Below, piece by piece: positions 24,037 to 31,720 of a stretch of DNA of 31,720 bases. Position 1 is the stretch's first letter, and every line of letters begins with the position of its first letter. The DNA is taken from the NCBI GenBank assembly GCA_015222985.1, contig JADFWI010000071.1, forward strand, positions 1 to 31,720. The letters run 5' to 3'. The translations under genes and the position numbers were made by a program. Under the pieces are notes generated by a model. The model was not told the DNA's origin and did no database searches. It saw nothing but the letters and a program-made list of their open reading frames with translations. The stretch is from Pseudomonadota bacterium. GTDB taxonomy: Bacteria > Desulfobacterota > Desulfobacteria > Desulfobacterales > C00003060.

Positions 24037-24189
24037 TGACGGCTTCGTAAAAAGTCCAACTTCCGCGTTCCGCTGCATCCTTCGTCACTGCGGCGTACCA
24101 TAAGTACGCCTCATTCCTCAGGATTTGCGCGCCTTGAATTTGGAGCTTTTTGCTTTGCCGTCTGATTCTGACTTTTTGCGAGACCATCA
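24037..24189. mobile_element. MITE-like palindromic element (non-autonomous repeat)
   Basis: A 153-bp segment with imperfect 20-bp terminal inverted repeats: TGACGGCTTCGTAAAAAGTC at 24037-24056 and GACTTTTTGCGAGACCATCA at 24170-24189 (16 of 20 positions complementary). Inside is a perfect 7-bp hairpin, GGCGTAC-CATAA-GTACGCC. It carries no gene. Structure, size and the GACTTTTT ends resemble the small palindromic repeats scattered in Desulfobacterota intergenic regions. I see only this copy in the window. Its right end touches the dgt start region. Confidence 0.72.
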
Positions 24190-24195
24190 GTGTCA

Positions 24196-25236
24196 ATGAT
24201 TATTAGAGAACGCATTGAAAATGAGGAAAGGCAAACCCTTTCTCCTTATGCCAAATTGAGCGCTGAGACAAAAGGCCGGCGCATACCGGAGGAGCCATGT
24301 GTTATCCGTACGGCCTTTCAACGTGATCGTGACAGGATCATCCACTCCAAGTCCTTCAGACGCCTTAAGCACAAGACACAGGTCTTTCTCTCTCCCACTG
24401 GAGACCATTACCGTACACGGCTTACACACACCCTGGAAGTCGCACAGATCGCCAGAACGGTTGCCAAGGCCCTTAGACTCAACGAAGTGCTGGTCGAGGC
24501 CATTGCGCTAGGACACGACCTGGGCCACACACCCTTTGGTCATGCCGGCGAGTCCGTGTTGAACAAGATTTTCCCCGGTGGGTTTTCCCATCATGAGCAC
24601 AGCCTCAGAGTAGTCGATGTGCTGGAGAAACGTGGCCACGGGCTAAATCTTACTGCTGAAGTAAGGGATGGGATACTGAAACACTCCAAGGGAAAAGATG
24701 AGATCCTGCCGCGTGACACTTCGGCATGGCCTGCAACTCTAGAGGGGATGGTAGTGCGGATTTGTGATGTCATCGCCTACGTCAACCACGATCTTGACGA
24801 TGCAATGCGTGGTGGCATTATTGTTGCAGAAGATATTCCCGGAATTTGCCTGGACGTTTTGGGAAATTCCCATGCCAAGCGCATTGATACCATGGTGAAG
24901 GATCTCATCTTTGCGACCATGGAGGAGCCTGGCCTTGGGTTGCGAATGCACGACACCATTTATGAAGCCCTGGTATTGATGCGCGATTTTCTCTATGAGC
25001 GTGTTTATGAGGTTCACACGGTCCATGCTGATTTTATTCGTGCGGAAAAGATCATTCGCGAGCTCTATGCGGAATTTATGGAAGACGAAGGAGTTTTTGA
25101 AGAAGAAATAGGTGAAAAATTGCCTGGAACGTCCAGGGAGCAGAGCGTGTGTGACTTTATCGCCGGCATGACGGACCGGTATGCCCTTCATCTCTACGAG
25201 AAGTTATTTCTCCCCCGGCCGTGGATGGTGTATTAG
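24196..25236 (+). CDS. dgt: dGTPase-like deoxynucleoside triphosphate triphosphohydrolase (type 2)
   Basis: A 346-residue HD-superfamily enzyme that hydrolyses dNTPs to deoxynucleoside and triphosphate. The N-terminus MIIRERIENEERQTLSPYAKLSAETKGR is typical of type 2 proteins. FRRLKHKTQVF, HYRTRLTHTLEVAQIAR (first His of the metal set) and the HD core ALGHDLGHTPFGHAGE are followed by GFSHHEHSLRVV, LKHSKGKDE and a MVVRICDVIAYVNHDLDDA helix with the last Asp. The C-terminal helical part is shorter than in E. coli Dgt, as usual for type 2. The start is ATG 24196; GTG 24190 is six bases upstream. No ribosome binding site is visible for either because the MITE-like element ends at 24189. Confidence 0.93.
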   Translation: MIIRERIENEERQTLSPYAKLSAETKGRRIPEEPCVIRTAFQRDRDRIIHSKSFRRLKHKTQVFLSPTGDHYRTRLTHTLEVAQIARTVAKALRLNEVLVEAIALGHDLGHTPFGHAGESVLNKIFPGGFSHHEHSLRVVDVLEKRGHGLNLTAEVRDGILKHSKGKDEILPRDTSAWPATLEGMVVRICDVIAYVNHDLDDAMRGGIIVAEDIPGICLDVLGNSHAKRIDTMVKDLIFATMEEPGLGLRMHDTIYEALVLMRDFLYERVYEVHTVHADFIRAEKIIRELYAEFMEDEGVFEEEIGEKLPGTSREQSVCDFIAGMTDRYALHLYEKLFLPRPWMVY

Positions 25237-25256
25237 GGTGCATGCTCAATAAAATC

Positions 25257-25286
25257 TTGACACGCATGAGAACACTATGATAGTTT
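25257..25286 (+). promoter_or_regulatory. Possible sigma-70 promoter of the acidic protein gene
   Basis: TTGACA at 25257-25262 with an 18-base spacer to TAGTTT at 25281-25286, about 95 bases before the ATG at 25381. The -35 is perfect, the -10 weak. Confidence 0.4.
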
Positions 25287-25380
25287 TTTGAAGAAAATCA
25301 GGAAGTAGAGGAGTTTGTTTCTCCTTTTCTGCTATTGGCGGCAGATTTTTACCGGCAACCTAATCAAAGGAAACGTAATC

Positions 25381-26118
25381 ATGGATACCGACAACAAGAA
25401 CAAGGAAGGTCAGATATCCGAAGATGCTGGGGATCTCTCATTGTCATATGATGATGAGAATCTCGTGATGGAGGGATCCGGAAATGAACCTGGTTCATCG
25501 GAAGACCTTTTTCTTGAGACAGAAGCCGAGGGGGAAGACGAAGTCATTGAACTGGTCGATGCCGTGACAGAGGAGTCGGAAGGCCAAGATGTCTTGGAAT
25601 TGACTGACCGGGTTGAGGACCAAGGTTCTCAGGCCGAGGAAGAGGATTTGTTGGAGTTTTCAGGGGCTGAGCTTGCTCCCGATGAGCCTGATGAAGATGG
25701 CCTCGCAGAAGATGTTGGCATGGAGATTACCGAGGAGCGCCCCGAGATGCCTGTTGCCGAGGAACCAGTAGACGATTTGGAGATATCCCAGGACCTCCGA
25801 GATGCCGCAGTTGAAGGGGACGAAATCCCAGAAGATCTTGGAGGATTCGGTGAATCAGATGTAGAAGAGGATGCCGGTGAACTGGTGGAGCCGTCGGTTT
25901 CATATCCTGAGCAGGGGCTGGTTTCAGAAGCTGGAGCGCAACCGGCCGATAAGGCGCTGGAACCCGCGATTCTTGAAAGGCTTTCTGACGAAAGGATAGA
26001 AGAAATCGTTACGCGTGTAGCAAGGGAAGCAGTAGAGAAAAAGGCCGATCGAATACTCCTTGAAGTTGCCGAGGCAGCCATTGCAAAGGAGATAGAAAGA
26101 ATCAAACAAGCGCTTTGA
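25381..26118 (+). CDS. Highly acidic, largely disordered protein with a C-terminal amphipathic helix (PopZ-like)
   Basis: A 245-residue protein with an extreme excess of Asp and Glu over Lys and Arg in residues 1-190. It has three similar motifs: DEVIELVDAV (about 53-62), QDVLELTDRV (69-78) and EDLLEFSGAEL (88-98). Most of this region is predicted disordered. The last 50 residues (about 195-245) are a charged amphipathic helix pair, LERLSDERIEEIVTRVAREA followed by LLEVAEAAIAKEIERIKQAL, similar in style to the C-terminal oligomerisation helices of PopZ-type (DUF2497) scaffold proteins. A scaffold or polar-organising role is inference. ATG 25381 has AAAGGAAA upstream; the longer frame from TTG 25315 is rejected. 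It is followed by a terminator and lies upstream of valS. Confidence 0.78.
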   Translation: MDTDNKNKEGQISEDAGDLSLSYDDENLVMEGSGNEPGSSEDLFLETEAEGEDEVIELVDAVTEESEGQDVLELTDRVEDQGSQAEEEDLLEFSGAELAPDEPDEDGLAEDVGMEITEERPEMPVAEEPVDDLEISQDLRDAAVEGDEIPEDLGGFGESDVEEDAGELVEPSVSYPEQGLVSEAGAQPADKALEPAILERLSDERIEEIVTRVAREAVEKKADRILLEVAEAAIAKEIERIKQAL

Positions 26119-26163
26119 TGGGCGAATGGGTTCCTGGAAATAGACGGTGCAATGAATGACTCA

Positions 26164-26190
26164 GGGGGTTAAGTCTGTTAATCCCCTTTT
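26164..26190 (+). terminator. Intrinsic terminator of the acidic protein gene
   Basis: GGGGGTTAA (26164-26172) and TTAATCCCC (26178-26186) form a 9-bp stem with one G-U and a five-base loop, followed by TTTT (26187-26190). It lies 46 bases after the stop codon. Confidence 0.72.
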
Positions 26191-26474
26191 ATATTTCAGT
26201 TTGGGAAACTTGGTCCTTTGGACCAGGTTAGAGTCATTGGTTTTGTCATACTTGGTTCCATCGAAATGCCAAAAGTGCCTAAAATGCCAAAAGTGCCTAA
26301 AGTTAAGAACAGAACGTGCAACCCCGATTTTAGGCATTTTACAATTTTAGGCATTCTAGGCATTTTTTTCTCAGGCACTCATGAGTTTGCGAAGCGCCAG
26401 GCCCCCTCAGGGGGCCAGATCAAGGCCATGTCCCCTGGGCATGAATTCTTTACCAGTTTTGGGAGCACGATTAG
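26191..26474. repeat. Intergenic TGCCTAAA-word repeats and hairpins upstream of valS
   Basis: The gap between the acidic protein gene and valS contains forward words AATGCC-AAAAGTGCCTAAA repeated twice (about 26266-26301). They are followed after about 25 bases by reverse-oriented words TTTTAGGCATTTT, TTTTAGGCATTC and AGGCATTTTTTT (about 26328-26369), so the region can fold as a long imperfect hairpin ending in a T-run. Then comes a tight GGCCCCC-TCA-GGGGGCC hairpin (26400-26416). Spurious open frames cross it, but their low-complexity MPKVPK-type peptides are not genes. No T-box sequence is visible. Confidence 0.6.
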
Positions 26475-29180
26475 ATGAGTTCGGATATACTCAAGAAGGG
26501 CTACGAACCACAAGAGGTGGAAGAACGATGGTATGCATATTGGGAAAAGGAAGGCCTCTTTGCAGCCGGGGAAGTTAGCGCCGGAGAACCCTTTTCGATT
26601 GTCATCCCACCGCCCAACGTGACCGGGGTCCTGCACATGGGCCATGCCCACAACAACACATTGCAGGACATCCTTTGTCGCTATCGCCGCATGCAAGGTT
26701 ACAATGTGCTTTGGATGCCGGGGACGGACCATGCCGGCATTGCTACCCAGAATGTTGTGGAAAAGGGCTTGGCTACGGAAGGAAAAGACCGGCACAGCCT
26801 GGGGCGTGAGGAATTCATCAAAACGGTGTGGCAGTGGAGGGAGCAATACGGCGGCCTGATCATCAAGCAGTTGAAGCGCCTGGGGGCTTCGTGCGACTGG
26901 GCTCGTGAGCGCTTCACCATGGACGATGGGCTGTCTAAGGCCGTAAGGACTGTCTTTGTGAAGCTCTTTGAACAAGGCCTGGTTTATCAAGGCAACTATA
27001 TCATCAATTGGTGCCCTCGTTGCCAAACAGCCCTGTCAGACCTGGAAGTGGACCACGAGGACCACAACGGACACCTGTACTACATCAGGTATCCCTTTGA
27101 AAACGGAGAGGGCGGAGTTGTTGTGGCAACCACCCGCCCTGAGACCATGCTGGGTGATACAGCGGTGGCAGTCAATCCCAAAGACCAGCGCTACAGTGCA
27201 CAGGAACGCACAAACGTGATACTGCCCCTGATGAACAGAAAAATCCCCATTATTTTTGACGAATATGTTGACATGAGATTCGGAACCGGCGCCCTGAAAA
27301 TTACTCCTGCACACGATCCCCATGACTTTGAGATAGGTCAGCGTCACAACCTTGACTCGATAAAGGTGATAGACAGCGATGGCTGCATGAATGAGAACGC
27401 AGGCCCTTTCCATGGAAAGGATCGTTTCAGATGCAGGGAAGAGGTGCTCGATGCCCTCAAAAGGGAAGGCCTTCTCGAGAAGGTAGAGTCATACCAGCAC
27501 AGCGTGGGACATTGCTACCGGTGTCGAACAACCGTAGAGCCCTATCTGTCCAAGCAGTGGTTTGTCAGGGTCGAGCCCCTTGCAAAAAAGGCCATTGCCG
27601 CGGTCCAGAGGGGGGACACCCGTATCATACCGGACACGTGGACCAAGACATATTTTGAGTGGATGAACAATATCAAGGACTGGTGTATCTCACGGCAAAT
27701 CTGGTGGGGCCATCGTATCCCGGCCTGGACATGTGAGGCCTGCGGTGAACTGATCGTGGCCATGGATCCGCCCGAAGCGTGCCCTGCCTGTGAGGGCAGC
27801 GCCCTTGTTCAGGAGTCCGACGTTCTGGACACCTGGTTCAGCTCTGCGCTCTGGCCTTTTTCAACCATGGGCTGGCCTGACGATACCCGGACCTTAAAGA
27901 CCTTTTACCCGACCTCCGTCTTGGTTACCGGGTTTGACATCCTTTTTTTCTGGGTTGCACGAATGATGATGATGGGGCTCCATTTTATGGGGGAGGTCCC
28001 CTTCAGGGATGTATATATTCACGCTCTGGTCAGGGATGCTGAGGGGAAAAAGATGAGCAAATCAAAGGGAAATGTCATCGATCCTCTCTATGTGATCAAC
28101 GAGTTTGGCACGGATGCCTTAAGGTTTACCCTGGCGGCCTTTGCAGCCCAGGGACGGGACATAAAACTATCCGAGGAGAGGATAGAAGGCTACCGTCACT
28201 TTATCAACAAGCTTTGGAACGCTTCCCGCTTTTCCCTTATGCATCTGAAGGATTTCGATCCCGATTCCTTCAAAATGATCGACCGGGATCTTTCACTGGC
28301 AGATAGATGGATTCTTGCCAGGCTAAACGGTGTGATCGAAACTGTGACACAAACCCTTGATGAGTACAAATTCAACGAAGCAGCAGGCGCCATTTATCAG
28401 TTTGTGTGGCATGAATTCTGTGACTGGTACCTGGAAATCATCAAGCCAGTGCTCTACGGACATGAGTCGGCAGAAGGTTCCGGTAACGGGTCAGGGGAGG
28501 GCGCCGAGCCCTCGGGGCGTAAGACCGCCTTGTTTACGCTTTGGTCGGTTTTGAACGAGATCCTGCGTTTGCTCCATCCTTTTGTCCCGTTTGTTACCGA
28601 GGAGATCTGGGATAAACTTCCCGGCGCTGAAGGCTCAATCATGAGAGCGGAATTTCCTGCGAGCGCGAAGGAGCGATATGACGCAGAGGCTGAAAGGAGC
28701 ATGAACCTCCTCATGGGCATCACAAACGGCATACGCAATATCAGGGGTGAGATGAACGTTCCTCCATCCTTGCTTGTGGAGGCCACTGTTCAGTCCCCTG
28801 ACGAGAAGATGCGCCAGACTCTTGACAAACACCGCAATATCATTGTCAACCTGGCAAAGCTGGCGCGTTTGGAGGTAACGCCGCCTGGCGAGAGACCGGC
28901 CTCATGTGCCACTTCCGTCTTTGGCAACAGCACCATATTTGTCTCCTTGAAGGACATCATAGATTTCAAGGCCGAAGAAGAGCGTCTGAGCAAAGGGATT
29001 GCGAAAATTACCAAAGAGCTGGAGGGCGTTGAAAGAAAATTGAACAACGAGGCTTTCCTCACCAGGGCCCCACAAGATGTCGTGGAAGGAGTACGAGCAA
29101 AGCAGGAAGACTTTTTGGAAAAGAAAGACAGATTGGAAGAGCACTTGAGGACCGTGTGCCGGATTGCCGGTGATTCATGA
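26475..29180 (+). CDS. valS: Valyl-tRNA synthetase
   Basis: A 901-residue class Ia synthetase that charges tRNA-Val with editing of Thr. The HIGH motif reads HMGH at residues 54-57 (PPNVTGVLHMGHAHNN). The CP1 editing domain includes TTRPETMLGDTAVAVNP and GTGALKITPAHDPHDFEIG. A zinc-ribbon-like CEACGELIVA...CPAC segment follows, then VTGFDILFFWVARMMMMG. KMSKS is exact at 526-530 (KKMSKSKGNVIDP). The anticodon-binding helical domain and a C-terminal coiled coil (from about residue 830) complete the family layout at the usual length. ATG 26475 has GGGAG nine bases upstream. Its stop codon overlaps the nadC start (ATGA), so the pair is translationally coupled. Upstream lies a repeat-rich non-coding region. 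Confidence 0.98.
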   Translation: MSSDILKKGYEPQEVEERWYAYWEKEGLFAAGEVSAGEPFSIVIPPPNVTGVLHMGHAHNNTLQDILCRYRRMQGYNVLWMPGTDHAGIATQNVVEKGLATEGKDRHSLGREEFIKTVWQWREQYGGLIIKQLKRLGASCDWARERFTMDDGLSKAVRTVFVKLFEQGLVYQGNYIINWCPRCQTALSDLEVDHEDHNGHLYYIRYPFENGEGGVVVATTRPETMLGDTAVAVNPKDQRYSAQERTNVILPLMNRKIPIIFDEYVDMRFGTGALKITPAHDPHDFEIGQRHNLDSIKVIDSDGCMNENAGPFHGKDRFRCREEVLDALKREGLLEKVESYQHSVGHCYRCRTTVEPYLSKQWFVRVEPLAKKAIAAVQRGDTRIIPDTWTKTYFEWMNNIKDWCISRQIWWGHRIPAWTCEACGELIVAMDPPEACPACEGSALVQESDVLDTWFSSALWPFSTMGWPDDTRTLKTFYPTSVLVTGFDILFFWVARMMMMGLHFMGEVPFRDVYIHALVRDAEGKKMSKSKGNVIDPLYVINEFGTDALRFTLAAFAAQGRDIKLSEERIEGYRHFINKLWNASRFSLMHLKDFDPDSFKMIDRDLSLADRWILARLNGVIETVTQTLDEYKFNEAAGAIYQFVWHEFCDWYLEIIKPVLYGHESAEGSGNGSGEGAEPSGRKTALFTLWSVLNEILRLLHPFVPFVTEEIWDKLPGAEGSIMRAEFPASAKERYDAEAERSMNLLMGITNGIRNIRGEMNVPPSLLVEATVQSPDEKMRQTLDKHRNIIVNLAKLARLEVTPPGERPASCATSVFGNSTIFVSLKDIIDFKAEEERLSKGIAKITKELEGVERKLNNEAFLTRAPQDVVEGVRAKQEDFLEKKDRLEEHLRTVCRIAGDS

Positions 29181-30007
29181 TTGGGAAAAATGAAAGACTG
29201 ATTCGCCTGGCCCTTGAAGAAGATATTGGACCGGGAGATGTCACAACCGACACGCTGATCGAACCCGATCGTGTGGAAAGGGCGACAATTGTTGCCAAAG
29301 AGTCCTTTGTCTTGGCCGGGCTTGAGTTGGCCCAGGAGGTCTTTAGGAGCCTTGACTCTGCCATGAGTTTTGACACGAGCTCTCATGATGGCGACTCTAT
29401 CGAAAGTGGTGATGAAATCCTTAAGGTGACTGGCAAGCTTCATGCCCTTCTTACCGGGGAACGAACGGCCCTAAATTTTCTCCAGCGCCTCTCAGGGATT
29501 GCCACCTTTACACGCAAGTTCGTGGATAGAACAAGGGGTGCCGGGGTCAGGATTACCGATACCCGAAAGACAACGCCTGGATGGCGTAAGCTGGAAAAGT
29601 ACGCTGTAAGGATGGGAGGAGCCCGCAACCACCGCTTCGGACTCTATGACGGCATCCTTATAAAGGACAATCATATTAAGGCCTGCGGCGGGATCACCGA
29701 GGCAGTGGAACGCGTTCGAAAGAACCAGGGGCAATTTCTTCGTATCGAGGTGGAGGTTACGGACCTGAAGGAGGTCGAGGAGGCCCTCAAAAGCGGTGTG
29801 GACATCATTATGCTTGACAATATGGACATAAACGGGATAAAGAGATCAATTGGGTTTATTGGCGACCGGGCTCTAGTCGAAGTATCCGGAGGCGTAAGCT
29901 TGGACTCGGTAGCTGAACTAGCCGCCACCGGTGTGGACATCATTTCCATAGGCGCCTTAACCCATTCGGCAAGGGCCGTGGACATAAGCATGCGAGTCAT
30001 GGAGTAA
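29177..30007 (+). CDS. nadC: Nicotinate-nucleotide pyrophosphorylase (quinolinate phosphoribosyltransferase)
   Basis: A 276-residue enzyme that converts quinolinate and PRPP to nicotinate mononucleotide in de novo NAD synthesis. Diagnostic segments are the N-terminal LALEEDIGPGDVTTDTL, GERTALNFLQRLSGIATFTRKFVD, ITDTRKTTPGWRKLEKYAVRMGGARNHRFGLYDGILIKDNHI with its chain of Arg/Lys/His active-site residues, the EVEVTDLKEVEEAL strand, IIMLDNMD, and the phosphate-binding VEVSGGVSLDSVAELAATGVDIISIGALTHS. Length and order are standard. The start ATG 29177 overlaps the valS stop by four bases. No nadA or nadB lies in the window. Confidence 0.97.
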   Translation: MIGKNERLIRLALEEDIGPGDVTTDTLIEPDRVERATIVAKESFVLAGLELAQEVFRSLDSAMSFDTSSHDGDSIESGDEILKVTGKLHALLTGERTALNFLQRLSGIATFTRKFVDRTRGAGVRITDTRKTTPGWRKLEKYAVRMGGARNHRFGLYDGILIKDNHIKACGGITEAVERVRKNQGQFLRIEVEVTDLKEVEEALKSGVDIIMLDNMDINGIKRSIGFIGDRALVEVSGGVSLDSVAELAATGVDIISIGALTHSARAVDISMRVME

Positions 30008-30082
30008 TCGGTTGATGAACAACATTTTCGTGGTAGGTGTGTCTTTTTTTCATTCCGGCTGGTCCGGGTTAGGTAGTGTGTG

Positions 30083-31126
30083 ATGAGATACTGCGCAATA
30101 GAATATGCCATTCCCAGCAAGCTTGTAACCAATACTGAAATTATTCAGGAAATCGTTTTCAGGAGCAAACGTTATCTAACGGAGAAGGCGCTGAATTTGC
30201 TGGAATCTAAGATGGAGGAACTGTTCGAAAAAGCAGTCACCTCGGTGCGATATCACCGTGCGAAAAACGAACGGGCCATCCAGTTTGGCATTGAGGCTGG
30301 CATGAATGCCTTAAAGTCAGCCAACATGTCTCCCAAGGATATTGATCTCTTGATATACGTTGGCGTTGGAAGAGGGTATATTGAGCCTGCAACTGCCAAT
30401 GTTTTTCAGAAAATGCTTAAACTGAAGAAAGCCACTTGTTTTGACATACTGGATGCCTGTGCAAGCTGGCTCAGGGCGATTCATGTGGCCCATTCGTTCA
30501 TAAAGACCGGCATGTACAAGAATGTGATGATCTTAAACTGCGAGTTCAACTTCCGGGAGTATGCCAATTTTGAGTTCAGGTCCATAAAAGATATTGAGTT
30601 CAATTTCCCCACGTTTACGATTGGAGAAGCGGCAACGGCCACAATTGTCACTGATTCAGAAGCGGATGATGAGTACTACACCTCTTTCAGGACGTGGGGA
30701 GACCGTCATAACCTGTGTAAAATACCGCTTCCCCATTTCAGCGAATATAGCGATGGCGAGCTAAGAAATGAAATTGAACCTCTGAGGTTTTTCTCCTATG
30801 GCGAGAAGATATTTCGATTTGTGTTTGCGAGATTATGTAAGCACTACCGTGAAGACACGGTAGTGAATAATTTCAAGCACGAAATCGTCTTTAGCCATGC
30901 TGCCAGCGATGCAATGAGCGACAGAGTAATCAAGTCGTGCAAGCTGGGCGAAAACAAGGGTTACAACACTCACAAACGATTTGGAAACACGGTCTCTGCT
31001 TCAGTGCCCTTGGCTATGGCTTGTGCCATGAAAGACGGGAAGTTAAAGAACAACACCAACGTCCTCACCGGTTTCGGGTCTGCCGGTGTTTCTACTGCAT
31101 GGTCCAAGTTCAAGTTTCTAACCTGA
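30083..31126 (+). CDS. FabH-like 3-oxoacyl-ACP synthase III family protein
   Basis: A 347-residue thiolase-fold protein. It keeps the FabH catalytic triad: Cys126 in FDILDACASWLRAI, His272 in VFSHAASDAMSD and Asn302 in KRFGNTVSASVPLAM. The N-terminus is divergent and carries an insertion of about 30 mainly helical residues (about 28-60). It has the typical GEAATATIV strand (181-189) and a C-terminal LTGFGSAGVSTAW. Members start fatty acid synthesis or make specialised acyl products; this one's distance from classic FabH means the substrate is not known. It lies 75 bases after nadC with a separate start at ATG 30083 (GTG 30080 possible). Its end overlaps proC on the other strand by nine bases. 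No other fatty acid genes are nearby. Confidence 0.82.
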   Translation: MRYCAIEYAIPSKLVTNTEIIQEIVFRSKRYLTEKALNLLESKMEELFEKAVTSVRYHRAKNERAIQFGIEAGMNALKSANMSPKDIDLLIYVGVGRGYIEPATANVFQKMLKLKKATCFDILDACASWLRAIHVAHSFIKTGMYKNVMILNCEFNFREYANFEFRSIKDIEFNFPTFTIGEAATATIVTDSEADDEYYTSFRTWGDRHNLCKIPLPHFSEYSDGELRNEIEPLRFFSYGEKIFRFVFARLCKHYREDTVVNNFKHEIVFSHAASDAMSDRVIKSCKLGENKGYNTHKRFGNTVSASVPLAMACAMKDGKLKNNTNVLTGFGSAGVSTAWSKFKFLT

Positions 31127-31720
31127 TTGACTCAACTCTTTGGATCGCCGGGCAGCCGCTTGAACGGCGTCCTGCAGATGCCCCTTCACCTTATGACGGT
31201 CCAGCACATTGATGGCCGCCTCAGTAGTGCCTCCTTTTGACGTCACGTTTTTTCTAAGTGAAACCGCAGCCTCCCCCGTTTTTTCCAAGAGCTTTACCGA
31301 TCCTTTGATCGTCTCAAGTGTCAGGGTCAGTGCGTGTGAGGGTCTCAGTCCAAGTCTCGCTCCAACTTCTACCAGCGACTCTATCACGTAAAAGATGTAG
31401 GCTGGCCCGGAACCACTCAGGGCAGTCACGGCATCTAGGTCTTCCTCTTCGAATTCAATGACTTTCCCAATGGCCTCCAAGATCATGCGGGCAATACTAA
31501 GATCCGATTCCTTTGCATAGCGATTGCCGCTCATGCCAGCCATGCCTGCCAAGACCAGGGCTGGAGTGTTGGGCATAACGCGGATGATGGGGAGTAGTCC
31601 CTTTGAGTTCCGATCCAATGAGGGATATAGGTGTTCTTCTATCCTTTTGATGGGAAAACCAGCGGCAATGGAGATGATGAGCTTGAGACCTCTTATGGTT
31701 TGCGGAAATGTCCTGGAAAG
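31118..31720 (-). CDS. proC: Pyrroline-5-carboxylate reductase (5' part outside the window)
   Basis: The visible 200 residues are the C-terminal three-quarters of ProC, which reduces pyrroline-5-carboxylate to proline with NAD(P)H. From the window edge the frame continues as KLIISIAAGFPIKRIEEHL, then VIRVMPNTPALV-like IIRVMPNTPALVLAGMAGM. The C-terminal dimerisation domain has DLDAVTALSGSGPAYIFYVIESLVEVGARLGL and SLRKNVTSKGGTTEAAINVLD, all diagnostic. The Rossmann nucleotide-binding part and start codon lie beyond 31720. A TTG at 31618 is only an internal codon. It converges with the FabH-like gene, overlapping nine bases. Confidence 0.95.
   Translation of the reverse strand, partial: LSRTFPQTIRGLKLIISIAAGFPIKRIEEHLYPSLDRNSKGLLPIIRVMPNTPALVLAGMAGMSGNRYAKESDLSIARMILEAIGKVIEFEEEDLDAVTALSGSGPAYIFYVIESLVEVGARLGLRPSHALTLTLETIKGSVKLLEKTGEAAVSLRKNVTSKGGTTEAAINVLDRHKVKGHLQDAVQAAARRSKELSQSG

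Noticed and set aside
25629..26105. 158-residue serine-rich open frame on the minus strand
   Set aside because: It is the mirror of the acidic Asp/Glu-rich gene and has the composition expected of an artefact.
26261..26370. CRISPR array
   Set aside because: The units are too short, have no constant spacers and occur in both orientations.
26191..26474. T-box leader for valS
   Set aside because: No T-box sequence, specifier loop or antiterminator can be found, and the taxon rarely uses T-boxes.
26379..27026. 215-residue open frame antisense to the valS 5' end
   Set aside because: It is opposite the strongly supported valS gene and mirrors its codons.
31118..31618. proC read as a complete gene from the TTG at 31618
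   Set aside because: The frame continues in register to the window edge with conserved ProC sequence, so the gene is cut, not short.

Overview
The window is chromosomal DNA that most resembles a Desulfobacterota (former Deltaproteobacteria) genome. The evidence is the mixture of protein types: a choice-of-anchor U type surface protein, an HPr-domain fusion protein, an acidic protein with repeated ELxDxV-like motifs, and short 'word-repeat' intergenic palindromes. Base composition looks close to 50% GC throughout and there are no phage, transposase or plasmid genes. I cannot name the genus.

Layout. Positions 1-3489: a c-di-GMP-I (GEMM) riboswitch, a stem that covers the ribosome binding site, a 1079-residue secreted modular adhesin-like protein, and a strong terminator. 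Positions 3498-7999 (minus strand): seven tightly packed genes (HIT protein, TrpF-like barrel lacking the usual catalytic Cys, unknown helical protein, SAM methyltransferase, membrane-anchored unknown, MORN_2/YwqK-like membrane protein, AI-2E family permease), probably one operon. Positions 8073-10822: an intergenic palindrome, a small basic protein and malQ. Positions 10932-16308: rfbC, ispF, a glycosyltransferase resembling tRNA-queuosine mannosyltransferase (DUF3524/GTDC1), gpmI, a CBM48 glycogen-binding protein and ispD. Positions 16333-19974 (minus): an HPr-domain fusion protein, RNase P RNA (rnpB), a zinc-ribbon coiled-coil protein and a Nif3 family protein. Positions 20111-23783 (minus): a CAU-anticodon tRNA with its own promoter and terminator, rpoD and dnaG, i.e. 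a macromolecular-synthesis operon without rpsU here. Positions 24037-24189: a MITE-like element abutting dgt. Positions 24196-31126 (plus): dgt, an acidic PopZ-like protein, valS-nadC (overlapping ATGA) and a FabH-like ketoacyl synthase. Positions 31118-31720 (minus): proC, cut by the window edge.

How the parts work together. Most genes are housekeeping: replication priming and transcription initiation (dnaG, rpoD), tRNA processing and charging (rnpB, tRNA, valS), isoprenoid precursors (ispD, ispF), glycolysis and glycogen (gpmI, malQ, CBM48), NAD (nadC), proline (proC) and dNTP control (dgt). The most interesting parts are the riboswitch-adhesin unit, which links c-di-GMP to a large surface protein through a visible ribosome-binding-site-sequestering stem; the compact seven-gene operon of mostly uncharacterised products; the HPr fusion protein; and the bacterial queuosine-mannosyltransferase-like gene.

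Several starts were moved from the longest open frame to a codon with a better ribosome binding site or family alignment. These cases are stated in each entry.
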